This document shows, piece by piece, positions 1 to 8,297 of a DNA stretch of 64,000 nucleotides. Every line of letters starts with the position of its first letter. The stretch's first letter is position 1. The translations under genes and the position numbers were made by a program. The DNA is taken from positions 1 to 64,000 of the forward strand of contig NZ_VIRL01000020.1 in assembly GCF_006874465.1 (NCBI RefSeq). Direction: 5' to 3'. This stretch comes from Microbispora bryophytorum. GTDB lineage: Bacteria; Actinomycetota; Actinomycetes; Streptosporangiales; Streptosporangiaceae. Under the pieces are notes generated by a model. That model made no database searches. It was not told the DNA's origin and worked only from the letters and a program-made list of their open reading frames with translations.

Positions 1-197
1 CACTCCCGAAGATCATCCAACCCGCCCCCGACCCCCAGCCCCGCAACTGGCCCGACACCCCGCCCGGACACCTGCCCGCCAACCCCGCCGGAACACCGGA
101 CACCATCATGACTCCATCCCGACCTCAGACAACTCCCAGTCACAGCGGCGGACGTCACGACACGACCAGTGGCGAGGCGGACAGCGAAACCAGACAG

Positions 198-329
198 GGC
201 GCCAGACACGGTGCCGGACACAGTGCCATACACGGTGCCGGACACGGCGCCAGAAGCGGTGCCGGACACGGCGCCAGAAGCGGTGCCGGACACGGCGCCG
301 GACATGGCGCCGGACATGGTGCCAGTGAG
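198..329. repeat. 12-bp degenerate tandem repeat, 11 units
   Basis: Eleven consecutive 12-base units of the form GGYGCCRGAMRY fill this stretch; typical units are GGTGCCGGACAC and GGCGCCAGAAGC. One reading frame would give a Gly-Ala-Gly-His four-residue repeat and another a Val-Pro-Asp-Thr repeat, so the ORFs crossing it look like by-products of the repeat rather than genes. The remainder of bases 1-448, downstream of the Dyp peroxidase gene, holds no convincing gene, promoter or terminator. Confidence 0.85.
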
Positions 330-448
330 CAGGCCGACGACGAAACCGGAGGAGCTTCCTTCAGAAGCGACCTCGAAGTGCCGCCGTTCTGAAGGGGGGC
401 GCGATCCCCGTGACAGGAACCGGGCCGGTCCGTCAGGATGCGCCGGGG

Positions 449-1660
449 TCAGGACAGGATGGTCTCCCCGATCCAGCCGTCTGGCGAACACCCGGGCGGT
501 ATGGCGAAAACAGCCGACCCGATGGGTGTGATCCACTGGTTGAGCAGGTCCACCTCGGCGAGGCGCTGCTGAATCGGGACGAACTGCCGTGCCACGTCGG
601 CCTGATAGGACGCGAACAACAGACCCGCGTCGGGCCGGCCCTCCGGGCTGAGGCCGTACTCGTAGTTGTAGGCCCGCCGCAGGATCCGCAGGCCCGGGTC
701 GGCGACCCGGGCGCGGCGGATGTGCGCGTACTCCGAGATGATCGGCAGGCCCGACGGGCCGAGCGCGGCGAAGTCGGGCTCGTCGGTCTCGGCCCGGCCG
801 GTCAGCGGCGCACCGGTGTCCAGCCGCCGCCCGACGCTGAACTCCTTGGCCGACCGGTCCGCGGCGTCCCACTTCTCCAGGTCCATTCGGATGCGGCGAA
901 GCACCAGTGTCGTGCCGCCGCGCAGCCACCCGTCGCGCACCCACACGGCCCGCTCGAAGTCCGCCGACCCGGGCCGGGGGTTGACGGTGCCGTCGAGCTG
1001 GCCCATCAGGTTACGCTGGGTCGTCCCCGGCGCGCGCACCTGCGGGCTCTGCCGGAACCCGTGCTGGGTCCAGCGCACGGTGGCGAAGGAGCGGGCGTCC
1101 CTGACGAGCACGCGCAGCGCGTGCGCCAGCGTGACGCGGTCGTCCGCGCACACCTGGACCAGCAGGTCCCCGCCGCTCCAGCGGGGCTGGAGGGCGTCGA
1201 CCTTGAACGGCGGCAGCGCTTGCGGCGCGAGATGCCCGGCCCCTGCCGCCTGGAACAGCCCAGAGCCGAATCCGAAGGTGACGGTGAGCCGCGCGGACAG
1301 GAGCGCGAGTTCGGCGTCGGTGTCGGCGAGGGCGGGCTCGCCCCGGGTCAGCCGCCGTGCGTCGTCGGTGAGCAGCCGCATCAGGCGCGCGAGCGCCACA
1401 CGGCCGGTCCCCGTCCGCAGGTCGAACCCGGCGAACACCGCGAACGTCTGCGGAGACGTCGCGACGCCCGCCTGGTGGGCGCCGTGGAAGGGTTCGACGG
1501 CGTCGCCGCCGGGGAGGGGCGCCGGTCCGGCCGATGCGCGTCCTGGAGTGTCCGGTACGGCGGAGACCGGGGCGCAGGCCGCCGCCGCGGCGGCGGCCCC
1601 TCCCGTGAGAAGGCCGCGCCGGGTCAGTCGCAGTCCCGCCGCGTATCCGCCCTCACTCAT
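449..1660 (-). CDS. Tat-exported Dyp-type haem peroxidase (EfeB/DtpA-like)
   Basis: A 403-residue dye-decolourising peroxidase, a haem enzyme using hydrogen peroxide. The N-terminus has a twin-arginine signal (TRRGLLTG at residues 13-20, then an alanine-rich segment ending in a cysteine), so it should be exported folded with haem bound. The family signature GxxDG appears as MGQLDGT near residue 219. I start at the ATG at 1660 because it overlaps the stop of the PCuAC gene as ATGAGTGA; a longer upstream extension would read back through that gene. It is the last gene of a three-gene minus-strand set with a PCuAC copper chaperone and a membrane protein. In Streptomyces, Dyp peroxidases (DtpA) sit in comparable copper-handling loci, so a role in copper-linked extracellular oxidation is inferred. 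EfeB-type iron uptake is less likely because no EfeU or EfeO is nearby. Confidence 0.88.
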   Translation of the reverse strand: MSEGGYAAGLRLTRRGLLTGGAAAAAAACAPVSAVPDTPGRASAGPAPLPGGDAVEPFHGAHQAGVATSPQTFAVFAGFDLRTGTGRVALARLMRLLTDDARRLTRGEPALADTDAELALLSARLTVTFGFGSGLFQAAGAGHLAPQALPPFKVDALQPRWSGGDLLVQVCADDRVTLAHALRVLVRDARSFATVRWTQHGFRQSPQVRAPGTTQRNLMGQLDGTVNPRPGSADFERAVWVRDGWLRGGTTLVLRRIRMDLEKWDAADRSAKEFSVGRRLDTGAPLTGRAETDEPDFAALGPSGLPIISEYAHIRRARVADPGLRILRRAYNYEYGLSPEGRPDAGLLFASYQADVARQFVPIQQRLAEVDLLNQWITPIGSAVFAIPPGCSPDGWIGETILS

Positions 1661-2270
1661 GAGAGGCGTAGGACTCGTTGGCGCCGGCGAAGTCCTTGGC
1701 CACCGCAATGAAGGACACCGTCCTGCCGTCCTTCAGGGTGAGCGTGAAGGGCACCTCCACACCCGGCTCGACGGCTGTGCGCACGCCTATGAGCATGATG
1801 TGGTCGCCGCCGGGCTGCAGCACGTGCCTGCCGCCGGCGGGGATCACGAACCCGCCCTGCTTGCGGCGCATGGTCGTGGTGCCGCCGTCTCCGACGACCT
1901 CGTGCAGCTCCACGGACGAGGAGACGGGAGTGCTCGCCGCGACGACGGTCACCGCCTCGCCGGTGGTGTTGACCAGCGTGGCGAAGGCGGCGCTCATGCC
2001 GGAGCGGGCCGTCTTCACCCACGGGTCGCTGATCGACAGCGGGGCGGCGGCCGAAGAGGCGGGGGCCGGCGAGGCCGCGGTAGCCGTAGCGGCCGCGATG
2101 GTGGTGGCCGCGGTGGTGGTGGCGGTGCCGGCCACGGTGTGGGGAGTGGCGCCGGTCACGGTGTGGGGGATGGCGCCGGTCACTGTGCCGGACGGCGCGG
2201 AACAGGCCCCGGCGGCCAGGAGTGCGGTCAGCGCCGCCGGGAGCACGCGGGTAACGGTCGTGATGGGCAT
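1653..2270 (-). CDS. PCuAC-type periplasmic/extracellular copper chaperone lipoprotein
   Basis: A 205-residue protein of the PCu(A)C family, which binds Cu(I) outside the membrane and delivers it to cuproproteins. The start at 2270 follows an AGAAGG ribosome site and gives a short lipoprotein-type signal ending in AAGAC. After a low-complexity Ala/Thr/Ser linker the folded domain starts near ISDPWVK. The family's histidine/methionine ligands are visible: VELHEV, TTTM, GRHVL and GDHIML. The linker contains a duplicated 24-base unit (2134-2181) giving the eight-residue TGAIPHTV / TGATPHTV repeat. It overlaps the downstream Dyp peroxidase start by eight bases, so the two are translationally coupled. 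Confidence 0.88.
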   Translation of the reverse strand: MPITTVTRVLPAALTALLAAGACSAPSGTVTGAIPHTVTGATPHTVAGTATTTAATTIAAATATAASPAPASSAAAPLSISDPWVKTARSGMSAAFATLVNTTGEAVTVVAASTPVSSSVELHEVVGDGGTTTMRRKQGGFVIPAGGRHVLQPGGDHIMLIGVRTAVEPGVEVPFTLTLKDGRTVSFIAVAKDFAGANESYASHE

Positions 2271-2504
2271 GCGAAAGCCTTCTCTCGGTCGTCCGGCGGG
2301 CACGCGGATGGCGTTCCTGGGCATGCGAGGCAGACCCTGTGGGCCGTCCCCTGCGGGCCGTCCGCTGCAGGCCGTCCCGGCGGCGCGGCGGGGACTGGCC
2401 GCCACGGCCGAAGATCGGGCATACGCGCGGCATGCTCCGCCGGAAAAAGCATCGACAACGCTCCCGGGGCCCTATGCGGCCGGGAGCGGGTGAGGAGAGC
2501 CGTC

Positions 2505-3119
2505 TCAGATGGACGGCTGGAGAAGGCGAGGGGGGCCGCGCCGGGTGACGCAGTGACGTGGCGCGACGGAGCGCGGCAGGCACGGCTCGTCCGGGTGCGG
2601 CGACGCCGGCGGCGTGAACACCGGCGGTGCCGGATCGGCCGCGATCCTCGTGAGCCGTACGGCGAGCCGCCGCAGCAGCGCCCACAGGGCGGCCTCGCCC
2701 CTGGCCAGCCACAGCGCCGTCAGCACCACCGCCCAGCCGTGCCCGGCCAGCATTCCGAAGCCCGGCCCGGCATGCGCGTGCCCGGCCATGGCGAGCCCGG
2801 TCGGGACATGCTGCGCGAGGACATGCTGCGCGAGGGCATGCTCAGCCAGGACATGAACGGCGGACGACGACGGGGACGACAGGGCGAACAACACGTGCAG
2901 CGCGACCTGCAGGGCCGCGAGGAGGGGCAGGATCGCGCGCAGCGTCCGTTCCCTGCCCGACAGCGGCAGCGCGGCGGCGAAGACCGCCGGCAGGCCCAGC
3001 GCCAGCGCGCCGGGGGCGACCTCACCACCGCTGACCAGGTGCGCCACCATGCCCAGGCCGAGGCACACCGCGGTGAAGGCGGCGGCTCGGGCGAGGCGGA
3101 GAGGCGATGTCACCGGCAT
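2505..3119 (-). CDS. Small integral membrane protein of the copper/Dyp locus
   Basis: A 204-residue membrane protein with four or five hydrophobic segments, starting MPVTSPLRLARAAAF. Its loop is rich in histidine and methionine, including His-Val-Leu-Ala-Gln repeats from a 15-base unit copied three times (2805-2849), and a further HAHAGPGFGM segment. Such residues could bind metal, which fits the neighbouring copper chaperone, but this is inference. It reads toward the PCuAC gene with a 234-base gap holding no other gene. I do not recognise a named family. Confidence 0.65.
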   Translation of the reverse strand: MPVTSPLRLARAAAFTAVCLGLGMVAHLVSGGEVAPGALALGLPAVFAAALPLSGRERTLRAILPLLAALQVALHVLFALSSPSSSAVHVLAEHALAQHVLAQHVPTGLAMAGHAHAGPGFGMLAGHGWAVVLTALWLARGEAALWALLRRLAVRLTRIAADPAPPVFTPPASPHPDEPCLPRSVAPRHCVTRRGPPRLLQPSI

Positions 3120-3228
3120 GGCACAGCCAATATGGCATGCCGGGTGCCCGGTTCCCGGTCCGGGACGCCGTGTCGCTCGCGGCGCGGACGTCCGGTTTCT
3201 TATCCGCCGTCCCTGCGGCGATGCCGGT

Positions 3229-4188
3229 TCAGCCGGCGGGCTGCGGTGCCGGGCTCGGGGACGCGACGACGGCCGGAGCATCCGCCCGCTGCCGTCGATA
3301 CTCGCGCGGTGAGCTGCCGGTGATCCGCTTGAACGCGGTGCTGAGGGCGCTTTCCGAGCCGTAGCCGACGGCGAGGGCGATCGTGGCGAGCGTGTCGTCG
3401 CCGATGCGCAGACGCTGGGAGGCGAGCTCGATCCGCCACCGGGTGAGGTAGTCGAGGGGGCCGAGACCGACCGTGTCCTTGAACCGCGCGGCGAGGGTGG
3501 ATCGGGACACCGCACCGGCCCGTGCCAGCTCCGCGACGGTCCACGGGTGGGCGGGCCGGGCGTGAATGGACCGCAGCGCCGCCGCGACCACGGGGTCGGC
3601 GAGACCGGCGAGCCACCCCGACACCGCGTGGGGCTCGCGGGCGAGATGCAGACGCAGGACGTGGATGAGCATGACCACGGCGAGATGCTCGGCCACGAGC
3701 GTCGAGCCGATCGGACGCCCCCGCAGCTCGGCGTCGATCTGACCGAGGGCCCACCGCACCGCGCTCGCCTCGTCGGTGTCCGCGGGCACGTGGATGACCG
3801 GGGGCAGCCCGTCGAGCAGGAGCCCGCGCGCGCGGTCGCCGAACGAGAAGCGGCCGCCGACGAGGAAGGTGTCGACACCGTCGCCGACGTGGGGGAGGCG
3901 GTCCCCTGCGGCCGTCCACAAGGGCCCGGCGTCGACCGGGACGGCGTCGGGGTCGCTGAAGAGCGTGAAGGCGAGGGGGTGCGTGAGCAGGAAGCAGTCG
4001 CCCTCCGCCAGAGGGATCGGCGCGGTGAGGCCCTCGACGTCCAGGAGGCACCGGCCGCGCCGGAGGGTGTTGAACTTCACGCCGTCCGGCGGTTCGAAGC
4101 GCACCGCCCAGCTGCCGCCCGCCGTCATTCCCGTGGACAGGTGCGCCCTGGTGCCCAGCAGCGCGAGCACGTCTTCGAGCGGATCCAT
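3229..4188 (-). CDS. AraC-family transcriptional regulator with cupin sensor
   Basis: A 319-residue regulator. Residues 1 to about 190 form a cupin-type ligand-binding domain (MDPLEDVLALLGTRAHL start), and the last 100 residues carry the two helix-turn-helix motifs of the AraC family, including the conserved ending IALAVGYGSESALSTAFKR and SPREYRR. The start at 4188 follows a strong GGGGGAAG ribosome site. It is divergent from the SDR gene at 4288 across 99 bases, so that SDR is the probable target. A minus-strand TATAAT lies at 4249-4254 and could serve as its -10 box. Confidence 0.9.
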   Translation of the reverse strand: MDPLEDVLALLGTRAHLSTGMTAGGSWAVRFEPPDGVKFNTLRRGRCLLDVEGLTAPIPLAEGDCFLLTHPLAFTLFSDPDAVPVDAGPLWTAAGDRLPHVGDGVDTFLVGGRFSFGDRARGLLLDGLPPVIHVPADTDEASAVRWALGQIDAELRGRPIGSTLVAEHLAVVMLIHVLRLHLAREPHAVSGWLAGLADPVVAAALRSIHARPAHPWTVAELARAGAVSRSTLAARFKDTVGLGPLDYLTRWRIELASQRLRIGDDTLATIALAVGYGSESALSTAFKRITGSSPREYRRQRADAPAVVASPSPAPQPAG

Positions 4189-4287
4189 CTGCTTCCCCCG
4201 CGGCGATTCGAGTCGATTGGACGTACAATGAAGTTCTGTGGACTTTCTATTATAGATAGTCTGAGTCGTGGCTTCTAGCGTGGCCTC

Positions 4288-5244
4288 ATGAACAGCAACC
4301 AGACTCGTCTCACGACTCCGTTCCACTCCCACGCCACCGCTGCGGAGGTCATCGAGGGGGTGGATCTGACCGGGCGGCGCGTCGTCGTCACCGGCGGCGC
4401 CTCCGGCATCGGCACCGAAACCGTCCGCGTCCTGGCCGCGGCCGGCGCGGAGGTCACCATCGCCACCCGCGACCAGGCCGCCGCGGCGAAGGTCGCCGCG
4501 ACCTTCGCCGACCTGCCCGGAACCGTGCGGTCCGCCGCGCTCGACCTGGCCGATCTGTCGTCGGTCGCGGCGTTCGTGCGGGACTGGCGCGGCCCGCTCG
4601 ACGTGCTGGTCGCCAACGCCGGGGTCATGGCCATCCCGGTGCGGGAGGTGACCGCACAAGGCTGGGAGATGCAGCTCGCGACGAACTATCTCGGACATTT
4701 CGCTCTGACCATGGGCCTGTACAGCAGTCTGCGGGCGGCGGGCCGGGCGCGGATCGTCGTCGTCAGCTCCGGGGCCCATCGCGACGCGCCCTTCAACTTC
4801 GACGACCCGCAGTTCGAGCGCCGGCCGTACCACCCGTGGGCGGCCTACGGGCAGTCCAAGACGGCGGACGTCCTGCTCGCGGTGGGTGCGCGCCGGTGGG
4901 CGGCCGACGGAATCACGGCGAACGCGCTCAACCCCGGCTGGATCATCACGAACCTCCAGCGTTACATGGACGAAGCGACCATGCGGGAGATGGGCGCGAT
5001 CGACGAGAACGGCGAGATCATCCCGCAGCCCTACCTCAAGACGCTCGCCCAGGGCGCGGCGGCATCGGTGCTGCTGGCGGCCTCGCCCCTGGTGGAAGGC
5101 GTGACCGGCCGCTACTTCGAGGACAACCAGGAGGCCCCGCCCGCCACCCCCGAAGTTCCGGGCGGCGTGGCGGCCCACGCGCTCGATCCGGACGCGGCGG
5201 ACCGCCTGTGGGACTACGCGAGTTCGGTGCTCGCAACGGCATAG
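4288..5244 (+). CDS. Short-chain dehydrogenase/reductase (SDR), AraC-linked copy
   Basis: A 318-residue classical SDR with the NAD(P)-binding motif VTGGASGIGTET near residue 35, the structural LVANAGVMA motif and the catalytic AAYGQSKTAD (Tyr-x-x-x-Lys). It belongs to the retinol-dehydrogenase/WWOX-like SDR group common in actinobacteria. The substrate cannot be read from sequence. A paralogue sits at 19812-20756 sharing the same N-terminal TAAEVxEGVDLxGRR block, yet that copy is paired with a TetR regulator instead of AraC. No strong ribosome site precedes the ATG. Confidence 0.9.
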   Translation: MNSNQTRLTTPFHSHATAAEVIEGVDLTGRRVVVTGGASGIGTETVRVLAAAGAEVTIATRDQAAAAKVAATFADLPGTVRSAALDLADLSSVAAFVRDWRGPLDVLVANAGVMAIPVREVTAQGWEMQLATNYLGHFALTMGLYSSLRAAGRARIVVVSSGAHRDAPFNFDDPQFERRPYHPWAAYGQSKTADVLLAVGARRWAADGITANALNPGWIITNLQRYMDEATMREMGAIDENGEIIPQPYLKTLAQGAAASVLLAASPLVEGVTGRYFEDNQEAPPATPEVPGGVAAHALDPDAADRLWDYASSVLATA

Positions 5245-5302
5245 GAAATGTGCCGTTTGGGCACTTCAAGAGATATCGGCGGCGTGTTCGATGGGGGGAA
5301 CC

Positions 5303-5527
5303 ATGGCTGTATCGGCAGACCTGGCGAAGCTGCTCGACCGCGAGTACGAGGACAAGACCCTGGACGAGATCATCAAGGCGCCGGTGGACGCGCTGGCCGG
5401 TGTGAGCGCGGAGGACGCGGAGCTGTTGAAGAAGGCCTTCCACGTCAAGACCGTCGGGGATCTCGGACGCAACAAGTTCTTCCGGGCGGCCACCGCGCTC
5501 GTCGATCTCACCGACAGCAAGAAATAG
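5303..5527 (+). CDS. Small helical protein, possible helix-hairpin-helix fold
   Basis: A 74-residue protein starting MAVSADLAKLL. I chose the ATG at 5303 because GGGGGG lies four bases upstream; an in-frame ATG at 5291 lacks a ribosome site. The central block ALAGVSAEDAELLKKAF followed by VGDLGRNKFFRAA resembles small actinobacterial proteins with a helix-hairpin-helix-like pattern. No function is known to me. Confidence 0.7.
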   Translation: MAVSADLAKLLDREYEDKTLDEIIKAPVDALAGVSAEDAELLKKAFHVKTVGDLGRNKFFRAATALVDLTDSKK

Positions 5528-5556
5528 CCGGATATCTCGCCCGACCGGTGGCCGTT

Positions 5557-5600
5557 GTAGAAGATTTCCATCGCCTTATAGGTTGATGGAAGGTATCTAC
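5557..5600. promoter_or_regulatory. Imperfect 16-bp inverted repeat before the sugar kinase (candidate operator)
   Basis: Left arm GTAGAAGATTTCCATC (5557-5572) and right arm GATGGAAGGTATCTAC (5585-5600) pair at 12 of 16 positions around a 12-base centre. TTGTAG (5555-5560) and TATAGG (5577-5582), 16 bases apart, could be a weak -35/-10 pair inside it. The site ends 12 bases before the preferred kinase start, so a repressor bound here would block the murK-like/nagZ pair. Confidence 0.45.
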
Positions 5601-5612
5601 AAGGGGGCGGCC

Positions 5613-6623
5613 GTGGGGGCTCTGTTCGTCGGCGTGGACGGGGGCGGCACCAGCACGCGCTGCGTCGTGGTCACCGCGTCGGGCGAGATCGCCGGGCGGG
5701 GACGGGCCGGCGGTGCCAACGCGATCTCGGTCCCCGACCCGGTCGCCAACCTGCGCGCCGCGCTACTCGGCGCGCTGGAGGGCCTGGACCCCACACGGGT
5801 CGCCGGGGGCGTGTTCGGTCTGGCCGGGTCCGCCCGCGCCGCCGAGCCCGCCGAGCGGGCCTGGCGGGAGGCCGGGCTCGCCGGGCGCCCGGCGGTGGTC
5901 GCGGACGTGCTCGTCGCCTTCACCGGCGCGACCGATCAGCCCGACGGCGCGGTCCTGGTGGCCGGCACCGGCGCGATCGGCGCCCGCGTCCGCGACCGCC
6001 GCGTCGTACGGCGGGCCGACGGCCTGGGCTGGCTCCTGGGCGACGAGGGCTCGGGCGTGTGGCTGGGCCGCCGGGCCGCCGCCGCGGCGCTGCACGCGAT
6101 CGACGGCCGGGGCGCGCCCACGGTGCTGGTCGCCCGGGTGGCCGAGGCCGTCCTGGGAACGGGGGCGCCCGGCGAGGACGACGGGCCCGCGCTCACCCAG
6201 GCCCTGGTCGCGGCCGTGTACGCGCGGGTCGCCGAGTCGGGGCCCGCCTGGCTGGGCACGCTCGCGCCCGTGGTGGACGCCGCCGCCCGCGAGGGCGACG
6301 AGGTGGCGCGCGGCATCGTCGCCGAGGCGGCACGCAGGCTGTGCCGTACGGCAGGGGTCGTCGTGGGGGAGGGCACTCCTGCACGGGGAGTCCGGGCGGG
6401 GGGTGGCGGAGGGCCGCTGGTGCTCGCGGGGTCGCTGCTGACCGAGCCGACCGAGCTCGCCCATCTGGTCCGGGCCGAGCTGGGCAGGCGGGCCGTGCTG
6501 ATGCGCGCGGGAGACAACGCGGCGGGGGCCGCCGCGCTCGCGGTGCGGTCCGCCCTGCCCGGCGATCCACGCGCCGACGAGGCGCACCGCGTGCTGATCG
6601 AGCAGGGGGGCCCATGGGGCTGA
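5613..6623 (+). CDS. BadF/BadG-type amino-sugar kinase, MurNAc/GlcNAc kinase (MurK/NagK-like)
   Basis: A 336-residue sugar kinase of the BadF/BadG/BcrA ATPase family. Visible motifs are the phosphate-binding GVDGGGTSTRC at residues 7-17, VLVAGTGAIGARV, and LLGDEGSGVWLG, the pattern of GlcNAc kinases and of clostridial MurK, which phosphorylates both MurNAc and GlcNAc at O6. I chose the GTG at 5613 because AAGGGGG lies five bases upstream; the in-frame ATG at 5586 falls inside the upstream inverted repeat and has no ribosome site. It overlaps nagZ by ten bases, the same murK-nagZ pairing known in Clostridium. In a cluster with MurQ and an ABC importer, phosphorylation of imported MurNAc to MurNAc-6-phosphate is the expected job; GlcNAc alone remains possible. 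Confidence 0.82.
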   Translation: MGALFVGVDGGGTSTRCVVVTASGEIAGRGRAGGANAISVPDPVANLRAALLGALEGLDPTRVAGGVFGLAGSARAAEPAERAWREAGLAGRPAVVADVLVAFTGATDQPDGAVLVAGTGAIGARVRDRRVVRRADGLGWLLGDEGSGVWLGRRAAAAALHAIDGRGAPTVLVARVAEAVLGTGAPGEDDGPALTQALVAAVYARVAESGPAWLGTLAPVVDAAAREGDEVARGIVAEAARRLCRTAGVVVGEGTPARGVRAGGGGGPLVLAGSLLTEPTELAHLVRAELGRRAVLMRAGDNAAGAAALAVRSALPGDPRADEAHRVLIEQGGPWG

Positions 6624-8149
6624 GCGGCGGCGAGCTGGACCGGATGGCGATGGCCGTGCTCCAGCCCGGTTTCGAGGGCACGGAACCGCCCGACTGGTTG
6701 CGGCGGGCGCTCGGCGAGGGCCTGGGCGGGGTGGTCCTGTTCGCCCGCAACATCGCCCGCAACATCGCCCGCAACATCGCCCGCGACGTCGCGCGCGACG
6801 TCGCCCGTAACAACGCCCGCGGCTCGGTGGCCGCCCTGGTCGCCGATCTGCGCCGGGAACGGCCGGACGTGGTCGTCGCCGTGGACGAGGAGGGCGGCGC
6901 CGTCACCCGGCTGGAGGCCGCCACCGGCAGCTCCTGGCCGGGCAACCTGGCGCTCGGCGTCGCCGGCGACGAGTCGCTGACCCGCCGGGTGGCGCGGCAG
7001 ATCGGCCGCATGGTCGCCGCCGCCGGCATCACCCTCGACTACGCCCCGGTGGTGGACGTCAACGCCGACCCCCGCAACCCCGTCATCGGCGTGCGTTCCT
7101 TCGGCTCCGACCCCGACGAGGTCGGCCGCCACGGCGCCGCGTGGATCGAGGGGCTGCAGAGCGCGGGGGTGGCCGCCTGCGCCAAGCACTTCCCCGGCCA
7201 CGGGGACACCGTGACCGACTCCCACCTGGCGCTGCCCGCCGTACGCGCCTCCCGCGAGGTGATAGAACGGCGCGACCTGCCGCCGTTCCGGGCGGCCATC
7301 GCGGCGGGCGTGCGCGCCGTGATGTGCGGCCACCTGCTCGTCCCCGCCGTCGACGCGCTCCCCGCGACGCTGAGCCGTGCGGTGCTGACCGGCCTGCTGC
7401 GCGAGGAGCTGGGGTTCGACGGGCTCGTGGTGACCGACGCGATCGAGATGCGCGCGGTCTCCGCCCTGCACGAGCCGGGCGAGATCGCGGTCCGCGCGCT
7501 GGCCGCGGGGGCCGACGCGATCTGCGTCGGCGTGTCCTCGGCCCAGGGGGAGAGCGTCTACGCGCTGCGCGACGCGATCACCGGCGCGGTCCGAGACGGA
7601 CGGCTGACGGACGAACGCCTGGCCGAGGCGGCGGGCCGGGTGCGGGACCTGGCCGCGTGGTACGACGCTCGGGCCGAGGCCAGGGCCGCGGTGGCCCGCG
7701 ACGCCGACGAGGGCCTCGGCCTGGCGGCGGCGACGGCCGCCCTGCGCGCGACCCCGGCGGAGCAGGCGGCGGCGCCGCTGACGAAGGCGCCGCTGGTGGT
7801 GCACCTGGCGGCGCGGCCCAGCCAGGCCGTCGGCCGCGCGACCCCGCTGAAAGTCGGTCAGGCGATCGAGGAGATCCTGCCCGGGACGGCGACGGCCGAA
7901 GTGGACGGCGACGGGCACCTGCCGGATCTGAGCGAGGCGGGGCGCCCGCTCGTGATCGTCGTCCACGACGCCGTACGGCACGCCTGGATGCGGCGGCTCC
8001 TGGAGGAGGCGCTGCGGGCCCGCCCGGACGCGGTCGTGGTCGAGACGGGGATGCCGGGGCCGCCCGCCGGGCGGCTGTATCTCACCACCCACGGTAACTC
8101 CACGGCCTCCGCGCGGGCGGCGGCCCGCTGGCTCACCGGCGGCGCCTGA
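6614..8149 (+). CDS. Beta-N-acetylglucosaminidase, GH3 (NagZ)
   Basis: A 511-residue GH3 enzyme that removes GlcNAc from GlcNAc-MurNAc fragments. The signature KHFPGHG starts at residue 191, the catalytic-loop Asp-Ser-His has His204, and the nucleophile Asp275 lies in VVTDAIEM. A second domain of about 150 residues follows, as in Gram-positive two-domain NagZ. There is no signal peptide, so it should work in the cytoplasm, unlike Bacillus subtilis NagZ, which is secreted. The ATG at 6614 follows AGGGGGG and overlaps the kinase gene. A run of six 12-base repeats inserts Asn-Ile-Ala-Arg-type tetrapeptides after VVLFAR, lengthening a loop near residue 45. Confidence 0.93.
   Translation: MGLSGGELDRMAMAVLQPGFEGTEPPDWLRRALGEGLGGVVLFARNIARNIARNIARDVARDVARNNARGSVAALVADLRRERPDVVVAVDEEGGAVTRLEAATGSSWPGNLALGVAGDESLTRRVARQIGRMVAAAGITLDYAPVVDVNADPRNPVIGVRSFGSDPDEVGRHGAAWIEGLQSAGVAACAKHFPGHGDTVTDSHLALPAVRASREVIERRDLPPFRAAIAAGVRAVMCGHLLVPAVDALPATLSRAVLTGLLREELGFDGLVVTDAIEMRAVSALHEPGEIAVRALAAGADAICVGVSSAQGESVYALRDAITGAVRDGRLTDERLAEAAGRVRDLAAWYDARAEARAAVARDADEGLGLAAATAALRATPAEQAAAPLTKAPLVVHLAARPSQAVGRATPLKVGQAIEEILPGTATAEVDGDGHLPDLSEAGRPLVIVVHDAVRHAWMRRLLEEALRARPDAVVVETGMPGPPAGRLYLTTHGNSTASARAAARWLTGGA
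6746..6817 (+). repeat. Six in-frame 12-bp repeats inside nagZ
   Basis: Units CGCAACATCGCC (three identical copies), CGCGACGTCGCG, CGCGACGTCGCC and CGTAACAACGCC follow without gaps, encoding Arg-Asn-Ile-Ala and Arg-Asp-Val-Ala tetrapeptides. Other NagZ proteins have about one unit at this loop, so roughly 20 residues appear to have been added by tandem duplication. The reading frame is kept. Confidence 0.85.
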
Positions 8150-8197
8150 CCGGTTCGCCGGTCGCTCACGTGAGACGTCTTCGCAGGTAGTGGCCTC

Positions 8198-8244
8198 GGT
8201 AAAAATTAACTCCATCTCCACGTCTGCTCGTGGAAAAAATTGAC
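8198..8244. promoter_or_regulatory. Two direct 13-bp AT-rich boxes, candidate repressor sites
   Basis: GGTAAAAATTAAC (8198-8210) and GGAAAAAATTGAC (8232-8244) match at 11 of 13 positions and lie 34 bases apart, about three helical turns. Each is roughly palindromic around AAWTT and stands out in very GC-rich DNA. The second overlaps the -35 hexamer of the promoter for the transporter operon. RpiR-type regulators such as MurR use AT-rich palindromes, but no regulator gene of that type is in the window. Confidence 0.6.
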
Positions 8245-8269
8245 GGCATCGCGAGCGCGCCCGTATTGT
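8240..8269 (+). promoter_or_regulatory. Sigma70-type promoter for the ABC importer operon
   Basis: TTGACG at 8240-8245, an 18-base spacer and TATTGT at 8264-8269 form a good housekeeping promoter, giving transcription start near 8276 and a leader of about 20 bases with AGGAG before the ATG at 8298. Confidence 0.65.
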
Positions 8270-8297
8270 CCAGGCAATCGGGAACCAGGAGCAGCCC

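Noticed and set aside
108-392. ORFs encoding Gly-Ala-Gly-His or Val-Pro-Asp-Thr repeat proteins
   Set aside because: They arise from the 12-base tandem repeat in two frames at once, lack a ribosome site and have no recognisable sequence outside the repeat.
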